DNA of 10,624 nucleotides from Bacteroidota bacterium (GCA_018224415.1 JAGTUZ010000320.1:1-10624); one strand, 5' to 3'; shown: positions 1 to 7,615, numbered from the stretch's first letter. The notes: generated by a model from the letters alone, not told the origin. Made by a program: numbers and translations.

Positions 1-1
1 C

Positions 2-1735
2 GCCCCCGCCCAGCAGGGCTGGTTGACGGATTACGAAATCTCCGGGGGAGTGGCGACGCCGGATGCGGCGCGCACGGTCGCATGGCTCGAACGGCTGGAC
101 AGCGCCTCGGCCTGGGTGGAACTGCAGTCCTTCGGCACGACGCCGCAGGGACGACGGCTGCCGCTGGTGGTGCTGTCGAAGGATGGACATTTCTCTCCCG
201 CGGCGGCGCGGGAAAGCGGACAGGAAGTCGTGCTGATCCAGAGCGGCATCCATGCCGGCGAGATCGACGGGAAGGATGCCTCGCTCATGCTGCTGCGCGA
301 GATCGCCATCACCGGCACACTCGAGGATCTCGCCGAGGAAGTGATCGTGCTGTTCATGCCGATCTTCAACCTCGACGGACACGAACGCATAAGCCCGTAT
401 AACCGCATCAACCAGAACGGTCCGGAGGAAATGGGCTGGCGCGCGACGGCGCAGAATCTCAACCTCAACCGCGACTATATGAAAGCCGACGCCCCGGAAA
501 TGCGCGACTGGCTGAGGGTGTTCAACGACTGGCATGTGGATATGCTGGTGGACTGCCACGTCACCGACGGCATCGACTTCCAGTACAACGCCTCCTACGG
601 GATGGAAGTACACGACAATATCGCCGCCCCGCTTGCGGAATGGCAGCGCCGGCTGGAGACCTCCATCCTGAAGGGAATGAAAAAAGCGGGAGATCCGCTG
701 CTGCCGTATGTCTTTCCGCGGGAAGGACGCGACCTCAGCAAGGGGTTCGTCGACTGGGCCTCCCCGCCGCGCCTGAGTACCGGCTACGCGGCGGTGCGCA
801 ACCGCGGCAACCTGCTCATCGAAACACACATGCTCAAACCGTACAAGGATCGCGTCACCGCCACCTACCGCCTGCTGGTCGAAGTGCTGCGCTTCATGAA
901 CGACAACGACGGCGACCTCCATGACGCTATTGAGGACGCGGAAGAAAAAGATAAACGACGCATCGTGAAGGCTGATACCACGGCCTTCCCCCTGCGCTTC
1001 CGCAGCGTGGGACAAAACCGGACCATCTCCTTCCTCGGCTATGAGATGCGATTGGTGCAAAGCGGAATTTCCGGTGATGAATATCCGGTCTGGGATCACA
1101 CGAAGCCCGTCACCGTCGAACTCCCCTTCCACGGCGACGTGCGTCCGGTCGCATGGACCCGCCTGCCGCGGTACTATCTCATTCCACAGGAATGGCCCTC
1201 CATCATCAACCTGCTGCACCAGCACGGCGTGCGTCTGCACCGGTTGACCGCCGATGTGACCGTCCCCGTGGAGCGCGGCGTGTTCTCCGACGCGAAATGG
1301 CGCGACCGTCCGTATGAAGGACGTTTCACCGTCAACTGCACAACCACCTGGCGGAACGACACGGTGACCTGGCCCGCCGGCACCTGGGTGGTGGACCTCG
1401 CGCAACCGGCCATGCGCGTCGCCGTGAATCTGCTCGAACCCGACGCGCCGGACTCCTTCGTGTTCTGGGGATTTTTCACCCCGGTGTTCGAGCAGAAAGA
1501 ATATTTCGAGGACTATGTCATGGAAAGCGTCGCCGCCGACATGCTCGCGCGCGACACCACACTGCGCGCGGAGTTCGAGGCGAAGCTCGCTGCCGACAGC
1601 GCCTTTGCCGCCAGTCCCCGCGCGCGCCTGACCTTTTTCTACGAACGCTCGCCGTGGTTCGACCAGGCGATGAATGTGTATCCGGTGGGACGGGTGATGC
1701 GGTATGTGGTGTTGCCGGTTATAAATGACAGATGA
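2..1735 (+). CDS. M14-family zinc carboxypeptidase (5' end outside window)
   Basis: Predicted metallopeptidase of the M14 (carboxypeptidase A-like) family, which removes C-terminal residues from peptides using one zinc ion. The frame is open to the first base of the window, and the residues before the first possible start (a TTG at 23) already read like the family's N-terminal region (AQQGWLTDYEISGG). The true start, and probably a signal peptide, therefore lie upstream. Counting from the TTG codon, the zinc ligands are H77 and E80 in HAGE and H179 in DCHVTDG. The substrate-binding NRD motif is at 149-151, and the catalytic Glu is E267 in LLIETH. The C-terminal part (FEQKEYFEDYV, then ASPRARLTFFYERSP and YPVGR) resembles long bacterial M14 members rather than short digestive enzymes. 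The last residues (INDR) and the stop codon are encoded by the repeat array that follows. The family call is firm; the substrate is unknown. Confidence 0.93.
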   Translation, partial: APAQQGWLTDYEISGGVATPDAARTVAWLERLDSASAWVELQSFGTTPQGRRLPLVVLSKDGHFSPAAARESGQEVVLIQSGIHAGEIDGKDASLMLLREIAITGTLEDLAEEVIVLFMPIFNLDGHERISPYNRINQNGPEEMGWRATAQNLNLNRDYMKADAPEMRDWLRVFNDWHVDMLVDCHVTDGIDFQYNASYGMEVHDNIAAPLAEWQRRLETSILKGMKKAGDPLLPYVFPREGRDLSKGFVDWASPPRLSTGYAAVRNRGNLLIETHMLKPYKDRVTATYRLLVEVLRFMNDNDGDLHDAIEDAEEKDKRRIVKADTTAFPLRFRSVGQNRTISFLGYEMRLVQSGISGDEYPVWDHTKPVTVELPFHGDVRPVAWTRLPRYYLIPQEWPSIINLLHQHGVRLHRLTADVTVPVERGVFSDAKWRDRPYEGRFTVNCTTTWRNDTVTWPAGTWVVDLAQPAMRVAVNLLEPDAPDSFVFWGFFTPVFEQKEYFEDYVMESVAADMLARDTTLRAEFEAKLAADSAFAASPRARLTFFYERSPWFDQAMNVYPVGRVMRYVVLPVINDR

Positions 1736-1791
1736 CAAATGACAAATGACAGATGACAGATGACAGATGAAAAATGACAGATGCAGATGCG
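1725..1791 (+). repeat. Heptanucleotide array, family A, forward arm
   Basis: Eight consecutive 7-nt units fill 1725-1780: ATGACAG, ATGACAA twice, ATGACAG three times, ATGAAAA and ATGACAG. Two shortened, decayed units follow to about 1791. The array starts inside the 3' end of the peptidase gene, whose TGA stop (1733-1735) is part of the second unit. It is much more AT-rich than the coding DNA on both sides. It is the forward arm of an inverted pair; the opposite arm ends at 1925. Confidence 0.9.
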
Positions 1792-1827
1792 TTGGATTCA
1801 TTGATAATTGATCATGTTCATGGCAAT

Positions 1828-1925
1828 TTGCTATTCGCTTCAAGCCATCAGACATTTGTTATCTGTCATTTGTCATTTTTCATCTGTCATTTGTCATCTG
1901 AAATCAGCCATCCGCTATCAGCCAT
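1828..1925 (-). repeat. Heptanucleotide array, family A, inverted arm
   Basis: Fourteen back-to-back 7-nt units keep a strict register from 1828 to 1925. The core (1863-1897) is CTGTCAT, TTGTCAT, TTTTCAT, CTGTCAT, TTGTCAT, the reverse complement of the ATGACAR units at 1725-1780. The outer units drift to TTGCTAT, AAGCCAT, CAGACAT, CAGCCAT and CCGCTAT, but thirteen of the fourteen still end in AT. Together with the forward arm this can form a long imperfect hairpin with a loop of several tens of nucleotides. The array stops 9 nt before the permease start codon. The bases between the arms (1792-1827) show no clear promoter to me. Confidence 0.88.
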
Positions 1926-1934
1926 GAGAACCAC

Positions 1935-3713
1935 ATGACCCCCGACATGCTCATCGTCATCGCGATACTGCTCGCGGCGCTCGTGCTGTTCGTGACCGAG
2001 CGCATCGGTGTGGATCTCACGGCGTTGTCGGTCATGGCTGCGCTGCTGCTGACGGGCATCCTCACTCCTGCGGAGGGACTCTCGGGTTTCAGCAACGCGG
2101 CCACGGTGGTGGTCGCCGCGATGTTTGTCATCAGCGCCGCGCTGCGCGGCACCGGCGCGGTCGACGCGCTGGCAAGCTTCACCTCGCGCATGTACGAAAA
2201 AAATATCCTGACGGGACTGACGCTGACGTTGATTGTTGTCGGCGCGCTGTCGGCGCTGATGAACAACACGCCCGTCGTTGCGGTGTTCATCCCCGTCATG
2301 CTCGGCGTCGCGCAGGATCGCGGCGTGAGTCCCTCGAAGCTCCTGATGCCAATGTCCTTTGCCGCCATGCTCGGCGGCATCACCACGCTCATCGGTTCCT
2401 CCACCAACCTGCTCATCAGCGCCGTTGCCGCGGACCACGGACTCGGCGCGTTCGGCATGTTCGAATACACCGCTGCCGGCGCCGTGCTGTTTGTTGTCGG
2501 TGCGATCTACCTGCTCACCGTGGGCTTCCGTCTGATACCCGTTCGGGGAGAACAGACGGAATTGACCGATCGCTTCTCGATGAAGGAATATCTCACCGAT
2601 GTCGTGCTGCTGCCGGAATCGTCTTCGGTGGGAACAACCGTGGCGAAGTCGCCGCTGGCAAGGGAATTGGACATGGACATCCTCGAAGTCATGCGCGATG
2701 GCAGGCGCGTACGCGGGCGTGTCGAACGTGTGGAACTGCGCTCCGGGGACGTTCTGCGTGTGCGCGGGGATCTCAAGCAGATACGCGCCGTGCAGAAGCG
2801 CACCGGCTGCGTGCTGCAGGCCAACGCGGCGCTGCACGACAAGGATTTCGAGGCCGACGATCTCGTGCTGCTCGAGGTCATCGTGGCCCCGAATTCCCCG
2901 CTCGTCGGCACCACCATTCGCAGCGCCCGTTTCCGCAACGTCTTCCGCGCCAATGCGCTGGCCATACGCCATAACGGACGCCTGCAACGCAGCGGCTTCC
3001 GCGACATGCGCCTAACCGCGGGCGACGCCCTGCTCGTGGAGGTCGCGCGTGAAGACGCCGACGCCATCAAGACCAACCGCAATTTCGTTGTTGCCTCGGA
3101 GATTCCCGTTCCCACCCTGCGCAAGCGCCACCTCATTCCCGCCATCGCCATCGGCCTCGGCGTGATCGGCGTCAGCGCACTGGAGATTCTTCCCATCACC
3201 ATCGCGGCAGTCGTCGGTTGCATCCTCCTGGTGCTCACGCGCTGCATCACGCTGGAGGAGGCCTACCAGGCCATCGAGTGGAAAGTCATTTTCCTTCTCG
3301 GCGGCATCATCTCCCTCGGTATCGCGATGGAGAAAACCGGCCTCGCCGCGCTGCTGTCGGAGCAGATCATCTCGATTGTCGGCGGGTACGGTCCCACGGC
3401 CGTCGTCGCCGTGCTGTACACCGTCACCGCGCTGCTGACCACCATCATGTCCAACAACGCCACCGGCCTGCTGCTCGCGCCCGTGGCCATCGCCGCGGCG
3501 GAATCGATGGGCGTCGACGCGCGTCCGATGCTCATGGCCGTGCTCTTCGCCGCCTCGGCCAGCTTCATGACGCCCGTCGGCTACCAAACCAATACGATGA
3601 TCTACGGCGTCGGGCAGTACCGGTTTTCGGACTTCCTGCGCGTGGGCACGCCGCTCAACCTGCTGCTGCTTGCCGTGTCGACGCTGATCATCCCGTTCTT
3701 TTTCCCATTCTGA
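1935..3713 (+). CDS. SLC13-type anion permease with two RCK_C (TrkA-C) domains
   Basis: A 592-residue inner-membrane transporter of the SLC13/DASS-like superfamily, whose members move anions such as sulfate or di- and tricarboxylates, usually with a cation. Two hydrophobic halves (about residues 3-200 and 395-592) flank a hydrophilic middle with two RCK_C/TrkA-C-like modules, at about 222-290 and 312-385. Each module has the pattern of a hydrophobic strand, VGTT, and RSGD or TAGD followed by LxV. Family-type substrate-site motifs occur in both halves: MNNTP at 109-113 and GSSTN at 154-158, then SNNAT at 506-510 and PVGYQTN at 547-553. This layout is typical of bacterial and algal SLC13 permeases, some linked to sulfate uptake, but the substrate cannot be read from the sequence. 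The ATG at 1935 has only a weak GAGA upstream; the next in-frame ATG (1947) is an alternative. The stop codon is merged with the ribosome-binding site of the channel gene, so the two are probably co-transcribed. Confidence 0.93.
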   Translation: MTPDMLIVIAILLAALVLFVTERIGVDLTALSVMAALLLTGILTPAEGLSGFSNAATVVVAAMFVISAALRGTGAVDALASFTSRMYEKNILTGLTLTLIVVGALSALMNNTPVVAVFIPVMLGVAQDRGVSPSKLLMPMSFAAMLGGITTLIGSSTNLLISAVAADHGLGAFGMFEYTAAGAVLFVVGAIYLLTVGFRLIPVRGEQTELTDRFSMKEYLTDVVLLPESSSVGTTVAKSPLARELDMDILEVMRDGRRVRGRVERVELRSGDVLRVRGDLKQIRAVQKRTGCVLQANAALHDKDFEADDLVLLEVIVAPNSPLVGTTIRSARFRNVFRANALAIRHNGRLQRSGFRDMRLTAGDALLVEVAREDADAIKTNRNFVVASEIPVPTLRKRHLIPAIAIGLGVIGVSALEILPITIAAVVGCILLVLTRCITLEEAYQAIEWKVIFLLGGIISLGIAMEKTGLAALLSEQIISIVGGYGPTAVVAVLYTVTALLTTIMSNNATGLLLAPVAIAAAESMGVDARPMLMAVLFAASASFMTPVGYQTNTMIYGVGQYRFSDFLRVGTPLNLLLLAVSTLIIPFFFPF

Positions 3714-3718
3714 GGAGG
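3712..3718 (+). promoter_or_regulatory. Strong ribosome-binding site of the MscS-type gene
   Basis: GAGGAGG lies 5 nt before the ATG at 3724 and begins within the TGA stop of the permease gene (3711-3713). This fixes the channel start and implies translational coupling. It is one of only two strong Shine-Dalgarno sequences in the window. Confidence 0.85.
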
Positions 3719-3723
3719 CCGCC

Positions 3724-4599
3724 ATGGATCAGGTTCTGACCTTCGTCCGTGACATCATCAACTGGCTTGAAATCCCCCTGTTCTCCCTCGGGAAGAGCCC
3801 TATCACCGTGTGGACCATCATCGCCCTGATCCTGCTGATCATAATGCTGCATCTCGTCACCACGCGCGTGCAGCGCCTGGTCACCGACAAGCTGATGGCG
3901 AAAAACAAATATGACATCGGCGTGCGCGTGGCGACGGGATCGATTGTCCGTTATGCCGTCCTCACCATCGGAATCATCATGATCCTCCAGATCGTCGGCT
4001 TGGACCTCAGCACGCTGACCATCCTGCTCGGTGCCCTCGGTGTCGGTATCGGTTTTGGTCTGCAGTCCGTCACCAACAATTTCGTGAGCGGCCTGATCAT
4101 CCTTTTCGAGCGGCCGGTGAAAGTCGGTGACCGCGTGGAGGTCATCAATGGCATCGCCGGCAATGTTGTGAGCATCTCCATCCGCGCCACGCAGATCATC
4201 ACCAACGACAACATCTCCATCATCGTCCCCAACAGCGAATTCATCTCCAACACCGTGATCAACTGGAGCCACAGCGAACGCGCCGTGCGCTTCAATTTCG
4301 AAATCGGCGTAGCCTACGGCGAAGACCCCGAAGTCGTGCGCGAGATTCTCCTGGAAATCGCGAACGCGAACAGCGGCGTGATCAGGGAAAGGAAATCCGA
4401 CGTGCTGCTCAAGGAATTCGGCGACAGCTCCATCGTCTTCATCCTTCGCGTGTGGACGCAGGAATACGCCGATCGTCCGGGCGTGCTGCACAGCCAGATC
4501 AACTACGAAATCGCCCGCCGCTTCAAGGAAAAAGGGATACAGATACCCTTTCCCCAGCGCGACGTACACATCATCCCCCCGCCAGAACCCGAAGAATAA
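3724..4599 (+). CDS. Small-conductance mechanosensitive channel, MscS family
   Basis: A 291-residue channel subunit, close to the length of E. coli MscS (286). MscS proteins form inner-membrane heptamers that open under membrane tension and release solutes during hypo-osmotic shock. Hydrophobic segments lie at about 27-47 and 76-94. The amphipathic pore helix is at about 97-130, with the Gly/Ala-rich stretch LLGALGVGIGFGLQ (101-114). The beta domain after the pore carries the family signature RPVKVGDRVEV (130-140) and VPNSEFISNTVINWS (168-182). The C-terminal alpha/beta cage domain runs from about 187 to 280 and ends in an acidic PPPEPEE tail. The gene follows the permease with 10 nt between stop and start and has a strong ribosome-binding site. 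Its 3' end overlaps the end of the opposite-strand epimerase gene by 29 nt. The family is firm; which MscS paralogue it represents is not. Confidence 0.94.
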   Translation: MDQVLTFVRDIINWLEIPLFSLGKSPITVWTIIALILLIIMLHLVTTRVQRLVTDKLMAKNKYDIGVRVATGSIVRYAVLTIGIIMILQIVGLDLSTLTILLGALGVGIGFGLQSVTNNFVSGLIILFERPVKVGDRVEVINGIAGNVVSISIRATQIITNDNISIIVPNSEFISNTVINWSHSERAVRFNFEIGVAYGEDPEVVREILLEIANANSGVIRERKSDVLLKEFGDSSIVFILRVWTQEYADRPGVLHSQINYEIARRFKEKGIQIPFPQRDVHIIPPPEPEE

Positions 4600-5455
4600 C
4601 CCCCGTGAACCGCATCCCCAGCGCTTCCGCCTTGTCCGTGCGGAGGCTGCAGTCGTCGATGGGACCAAGGGGAGCGGGACGCGGCAGCAGTGTGTCGACA
4701 ATGCAGTCGGGGGAAAGGCCGAAGGCAGCCGCGACACGTCGTCCGAGGTCGTGCCGATTGTAGCGGTCCGGTCCGGCCGCATGATAGACGCCACCTTCCG
4801 CATCCTGCGTGAACAGCAGTTCCACCAGCCGCGCGACGTCCGGAGCGTACAGCGGGGTACGATATTGATTGGTGTACAGCCGCAGCGGCTCCTGCTTCCG
4901 CAGGGCGTCCAGCGTCCATGAGAGGAAGGAACCCGGCCTGCCGCCGGCATCCAGTCCGTACATCAGCGCCGTACGGATGATCCATGCTTCCGGCATCACC
5001 GCGCGAAGCGCGTTCTCCGCCTCGACCTTGGTCGCGGCATAGAGGGAAAGCGGAGAAACCGCATCATCCTCCCCGTACGGCGCATGGTCTCCGTCGAAAA
5101 CGAGATCAGTGGAAATGAAGACAAACCGCGCGCCCTGCGAATGTGCGGCTTCCGCAAGTCCGCGCGTCGCCTCGACGTTCACCCTCCGGGCCCATGCGGG
5201 ATCCGCATCGCATTGCGCCCGTCCCGACACTGCCGCGCAATGCACCACCAGATCCGGCCGCACATCCGCCAGCAATGTCCCCGCCGACGCCATCGCCAGT
5301 TCGACAGACACGCTGCGATGCAGCGCCGACATATCCGGCTCCCGCACATGCCAGGTCCCCGTCACCTCATATCCGGATGAATGAAAATATCGGGACAGGT
5401 TGGAACCCAGGAAGCCTGCGGAGCCCGTGATCAATATGCTTGTGTGTGTTGACAT
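4571..5455 (-). CDS. NAD(P)-dependent sugar nucleotide epimerase/reductase, extended SDR (RmlD-like)
   Basis: A 294-residue soluble enzyme of the extended short-chain dehydrogenase/reductase superfamily, most like RmlD (dTDP-4-dehydrorhamnose reductase) and NAD-dependent epimerase proteins that modify nucleotide sugars for surface polysaccharides. From the ATG chosen at 5455, the Rossmann glycine motif GSAGFLG is at 11-17. The strand motif VVHCAAVS is at 70-77, STD at 115-117, and the catalytic pair is Y139 and K143 in YAATK. The C-terminal half contains YRTPLYAPDVARLV (198-211), typical of the substrate domain of this group. In-frame ATGs also occur at 5461 and 5485; the latter lies inside the repeat array and is probably false. 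No clear ribosome-binding site separates 5455 from 5461. The gene stands alone, divergent from uvrB and convergent with the channel gene. With no other polysaccharide genes nearby, the exact reaction is open. Confidence 0.88.
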   Translation of the reverse strand: MSTHTSILITGSAGFLGSNLSRYFHSSGYEVTGTWHVREPDMSALHRSVSVELAMASAGTLLADVRPDLVVHCAAVSGRAQCDADPAWARRVNVEATRGLAEAAHSQGARFVFISTDLVFDGDHAPYGEDDAVSPLSLYAATKVEAENALRAVMPEAWIIRTALMYGLDAGGRPGSFLSWTLDALRKQEPLRLYTNQYRTPLYAPDVARLVELLFTQDAEGGVYHAAGPDRYNRHDLGRRVAAAFGLSPDCIVDTLLPRPAPLGPIDDCSLRTDKAEALGMRFTGVILRVLAGG

Positions 5456-5470
5456 GATCATCCGAACCAG

Positions 5471-5556
5471 GTATGAAAATGACAAATTACAAATGACAAA
5501 TGACAGATGTCATCTGTCATTCACAATCTGTCATTTGTCATTTGTCATTCTGCCAT
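5471..5556. repeat. Heptanucleotide inverted array, family A, second copy
   Basis: The same repeat family as at 1725-1925, in compact form. Forward units GTATGAA, AATGACA, AATTACA, AATGACA and AATGACA (5471-5505) meet inverted units CTGTCAT, TCACAAT, CTGTCAT, TTGTCAT and TTGTCAT (5514-5548). The junction is an 11-bp perfect inverted repeat (5499-5509 and 5511-5521) around one central base. Allowing one extra 7-nt unit in the right arm, the two sides pair over about 30 nt. The array fills most of the 135-nt gap between the divergent epimerase and uvrB genes, so any promoters there must overlap or abut it. I saw no recognisable LexA box for uvrB. Confidence 0.9.
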
Positions 5557-5577
5557 TACATTGCGGGGACAGGAAAA

Positions 5578-5584
5578 GGTGATC
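5578..5584 (+). promoter_or_regulatory. Ribosome-binding site that fixes the uvrB start
   Basis: GGTGATC is complementary to the usual 3' end of 16S rRNA and sits 6 nt before the ATG at 5591. It supports 5591 as the uvrB start, rather than the GTG at 5579 that it overlaps or the ATG at 5507 inside the repeat array. Confidence 0.75.
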
Positions 5585-5590
5585 GAAACA

Positions 5591-7615
5591 ATGAAGCCCG
5601 AAAAATTCAAACTGATTTCCGAATACAAACCCACGGGAGATCAACCCGAGGCGATCCGGCAGCTTATCGAGGGGGTGGAGCGCGGTGACCGCTACCAGAC
5701 GCTGCTGGGGGTGACGGGCAGCGGCAAGACCTTCACGATCTCGAATGTGATCGCGGCGGTGAACCGTCCCACGCTCATCATCTCGCACAACAAGACGCTG
5801 GCGGCGCAGTTGTATGCGGAGTTCAAGAGCTTTTTCCCCGAGAACGCGGTGGAGTTCTTCATTTCCTACTATGATTACTATCAACCCGAGGCGTATATCC
5901 CGACGACGGACACCTACATCGAAAAGGACATGTCCATCAACGACGAGATCGACCGCCTGCGGCTGAAAGCGACGACGTCGCTGATCGAAGGACGCCGTGA
6001 CGTGATCATCATCGCGTCGGTCTCGTGCATTTACGGTATCGGGTCGAAGGACAATTACGCAAACCAGATGGTGATGATCCGCCGCGGGGATGTCATTCCG
6101 CGCAACGACCTGCTGCGCAAGCTGACGGACATCCACTACCTGCGCAACGACTTCGATTTCTCCCGCGGCACCTTCCGCGTGCGGGGAGATGTGATCGAAA
6201 TCATCCAGGCCTTCGAGGCGGATGAAGTGCTGCGCGTGGAATTCTTCGGCGATGAAATCGACGCCCTGTCGCTGGTCGATCGGTTGACGGGAAAGGTGGT
6301 GGAGAAAATCGAGGAGGCGGTTGTGTATCCCGCCAAGCACTTTCTCACCACGGAAGAAGAACTCAAACGCGCCATCCATGACATCGAAGTCGAGCTGGAA
6401 GAACGGCTGGAATATTTCCGCGGCTGCGGGAAATTCCTCGAAGCCCAACGACTCGAACAGCGCACGCGCTACGACCTCGAGATGATGAAGGAAATCGGCT
6501 ACTGCTCGGGCGTGGAGAATTATTCCCGGCACCTGGCGGGACGCCAGCCCGGCGAACGACCCGAATGTCTGATTGATTATTTCCCCGAGGATTTCCTCCT
6601 GGTCATCGATGAATCCCACCAGACCCTGCCGCAGGTGCGCGCGATGTACAATGGCGACCGCATGCGCAAGGAGACGCTGATCGAGCACGGCTTCCGCCTC
6701 CCTTCGGCGCTGGATAACCGTCCGCAGAAATACGACGAATTCGAATCCCTCATCCACCAGTGCGTGTATGTCAGCGCCACGCCGACGGCGTACGAACTGC
6801 AGCAGTCCGGGGGCGTCGTGGTCGAACAGATCATTCGTCCCACCGGCCTGCTCGACCCGCCGATGGATGTGCGTCCCATTCGCAACCAGATCGACGATCT
6901 CATTGCGGAGATCCGCCTGCGCGCCGCACGCAGCGAACGCGTGCTGGTCACGACGCTGACCAAACGCATGTCGGAGGACCTCACCGAATACCTCGACAAC
7001 ATCGGCATCCGCGTGCGCTACATGCATTCCGATATCGACTCGCTCGAACGTGTGGAAATCCTGCGCGAGCTGCGCCTCGGCAATTTCGATGTGCTGGTCG
7101 GAGTGAACCTGCTGCGCGAAGGCCTCGATCTCCCGGAGGTTTCCCTCGTGGCCATACTCGATGCGGACAAGGAGGGCTTCCTCCGCAGTGAAAGCGCCAT
7201 CATGCAGATCGCCGGCCGCACCGCGCGGAATGCAGGCGGACTCGTCATCATGTACGCCGACCGCATCACCAACAGCATGCAGCGCGTGATCGACGAAACC
7301 ACCCGACGCCGCGTCCTGCAGGTGGCCTACAACACCGAGCACGGTATCAATCCCGAGACCATCCGCAAGACCATGGACGAAATCCTCCACGCCACCGCCA
7401 TCGCCGACGTCAAGACCAAACGCGACCAGCGGCTCGCGGAGAAAAGGCCCAAGCTCGTCGCCGAGCCCATCCTCCGCTTCATGACGAAGGAACAGAAAGC
7501 CGAACTCATCGAACAGCTCCGCGGCGAGATGCGCGAGGCAGCGAAGGATCTCGAGTACGAGCGCGCCGCCCAGCTCCGCGACGAAATCGCACGACTGGAG
7601 CAGCAGAAAGGGTAG
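5591..7615 (+). CDS. uvrB: Excinuclease ABC subunit B (UvrB)
   Basis: UvrB is the damage-verifying subunit of bacterial nucleotide-excision repair. UvrA loads it at lesions, it clamps one strand with its beta-hairpin, and it recruits UvrC for the dual incision. From the ATG at 5591 the product is 674 residues, the normal length. Walker A GVTGSGKT is at 40-47. The tyrosine-rich hairpin YYDYYQPEAYIPTTDTY starts at 93. Walker B is DESH at 340-343, and helicase motif VI QIAGRTARN is at 539-547. A C-terminal UVR domain (about 632-674, LEYERAAQLRDEIARLE) contacts UvrC and UvrA. The frame runs 28 codons further upstream to an ATG at 5507, but that part is translated repeat DNA and the ribosome-binding site supports 5591. 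The last codons and the TAG stop lie in a perfect hairpin at 7600-7644. All key residues are present, so the gene should be functional. Confidence 0.98.
   Translation: MKPEKFKLISEYKPTGDQPEAIRQLIEGVERGDRYQTLLGVTGSGKTFTISNVIAAVNRPTLIISHNKTLAAQLYAEFKSFFPENAVEFFISYYDYYQPEAYIPTTDTYIEKDMSINDEIDRLRLKATTSLIEGRRDVIIIASVSCIYGIGSKDNYANQMVMIRRGDVIPRNDLLRKLTDIHYLRNDFDFSRGTFRVRGDVIEIIQAFEADEVLRVEFFGDEIDALSLVDRLTGKVVEKIEEAVVYPAKHFLTTEEELKRAIHDIEVELEERLEYFRGCGKFLEAQRLEQRTRYDLEMMKEIGYCSGVENYSRHLAGRQPGERPECLIDYFPEDFLLVIDESHQTLPQVRAMYNGDRMRKETLIEHGFRLPSALDNRPQKYDEFESLIHQCVYVSATPTAYELQQSGGVVVEQIIRPTGLLDPPMDVRPIRNQIDDLIAEIRLRAARSERVLVTTLTKRMSEDLTEYLDNIGIRVRYMHSDIDSLERVEILRELRLGNFDVLVGVNLLREGLDLPEVSLVAILDADKEGFLRSESAIMQIAGRTARNAGGLVIMYADRITNSMQRVIDETTRRRVLQVAYNTEHGINPETIRKTMDEILHATAIADVKTKRDQRLAEKRPKLVAEPILRFMTKEQKAELIEQLRGEMREAAKDLEYERAAQLRDEIARLEQQKG

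Noticed and set aside
1725..1925. CRISPR array or transposon end
   Set aside because: Units are 7 nt and directly adjacent, without spacers. I see no target-site duplication, transposase or cas gene, so neither a CRISPR nor an insertion sequence or MITE is supported.
1887..2987. Open frame of 366 codons on the minus strand opposite the permease
   Set aside because: Low-complexity His/Arg/Gln-rich translation antisense to a recognisable membrane protein; no ribosome-binding site or motif.
3688..4950. Open frame of 420 codons on the minus strand across the channel and epimerase genes
   Set aside because: It overlaps two real genes in a frame different from the true minus-strand epimerase. The translation shows no recognisable domain.
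5400..5582. Small plus-strand frame of 60 codons running through the repeat array before uvrB
   Set aside because: It overlaps the 5' end of the epimerase gene in antisense and then translates the heptamers into a repetitive peptide; no sign of a real gene.
5531..7390. Open frame of 619 codons on the minus strand opposite uvrB
   Set aside because: It lies fully antisense to an intact uvrB with all motifs. Its His/Asp/Arg-rich translation has no domain pattern, as expected for a shadow frame in GC-rich DNA.
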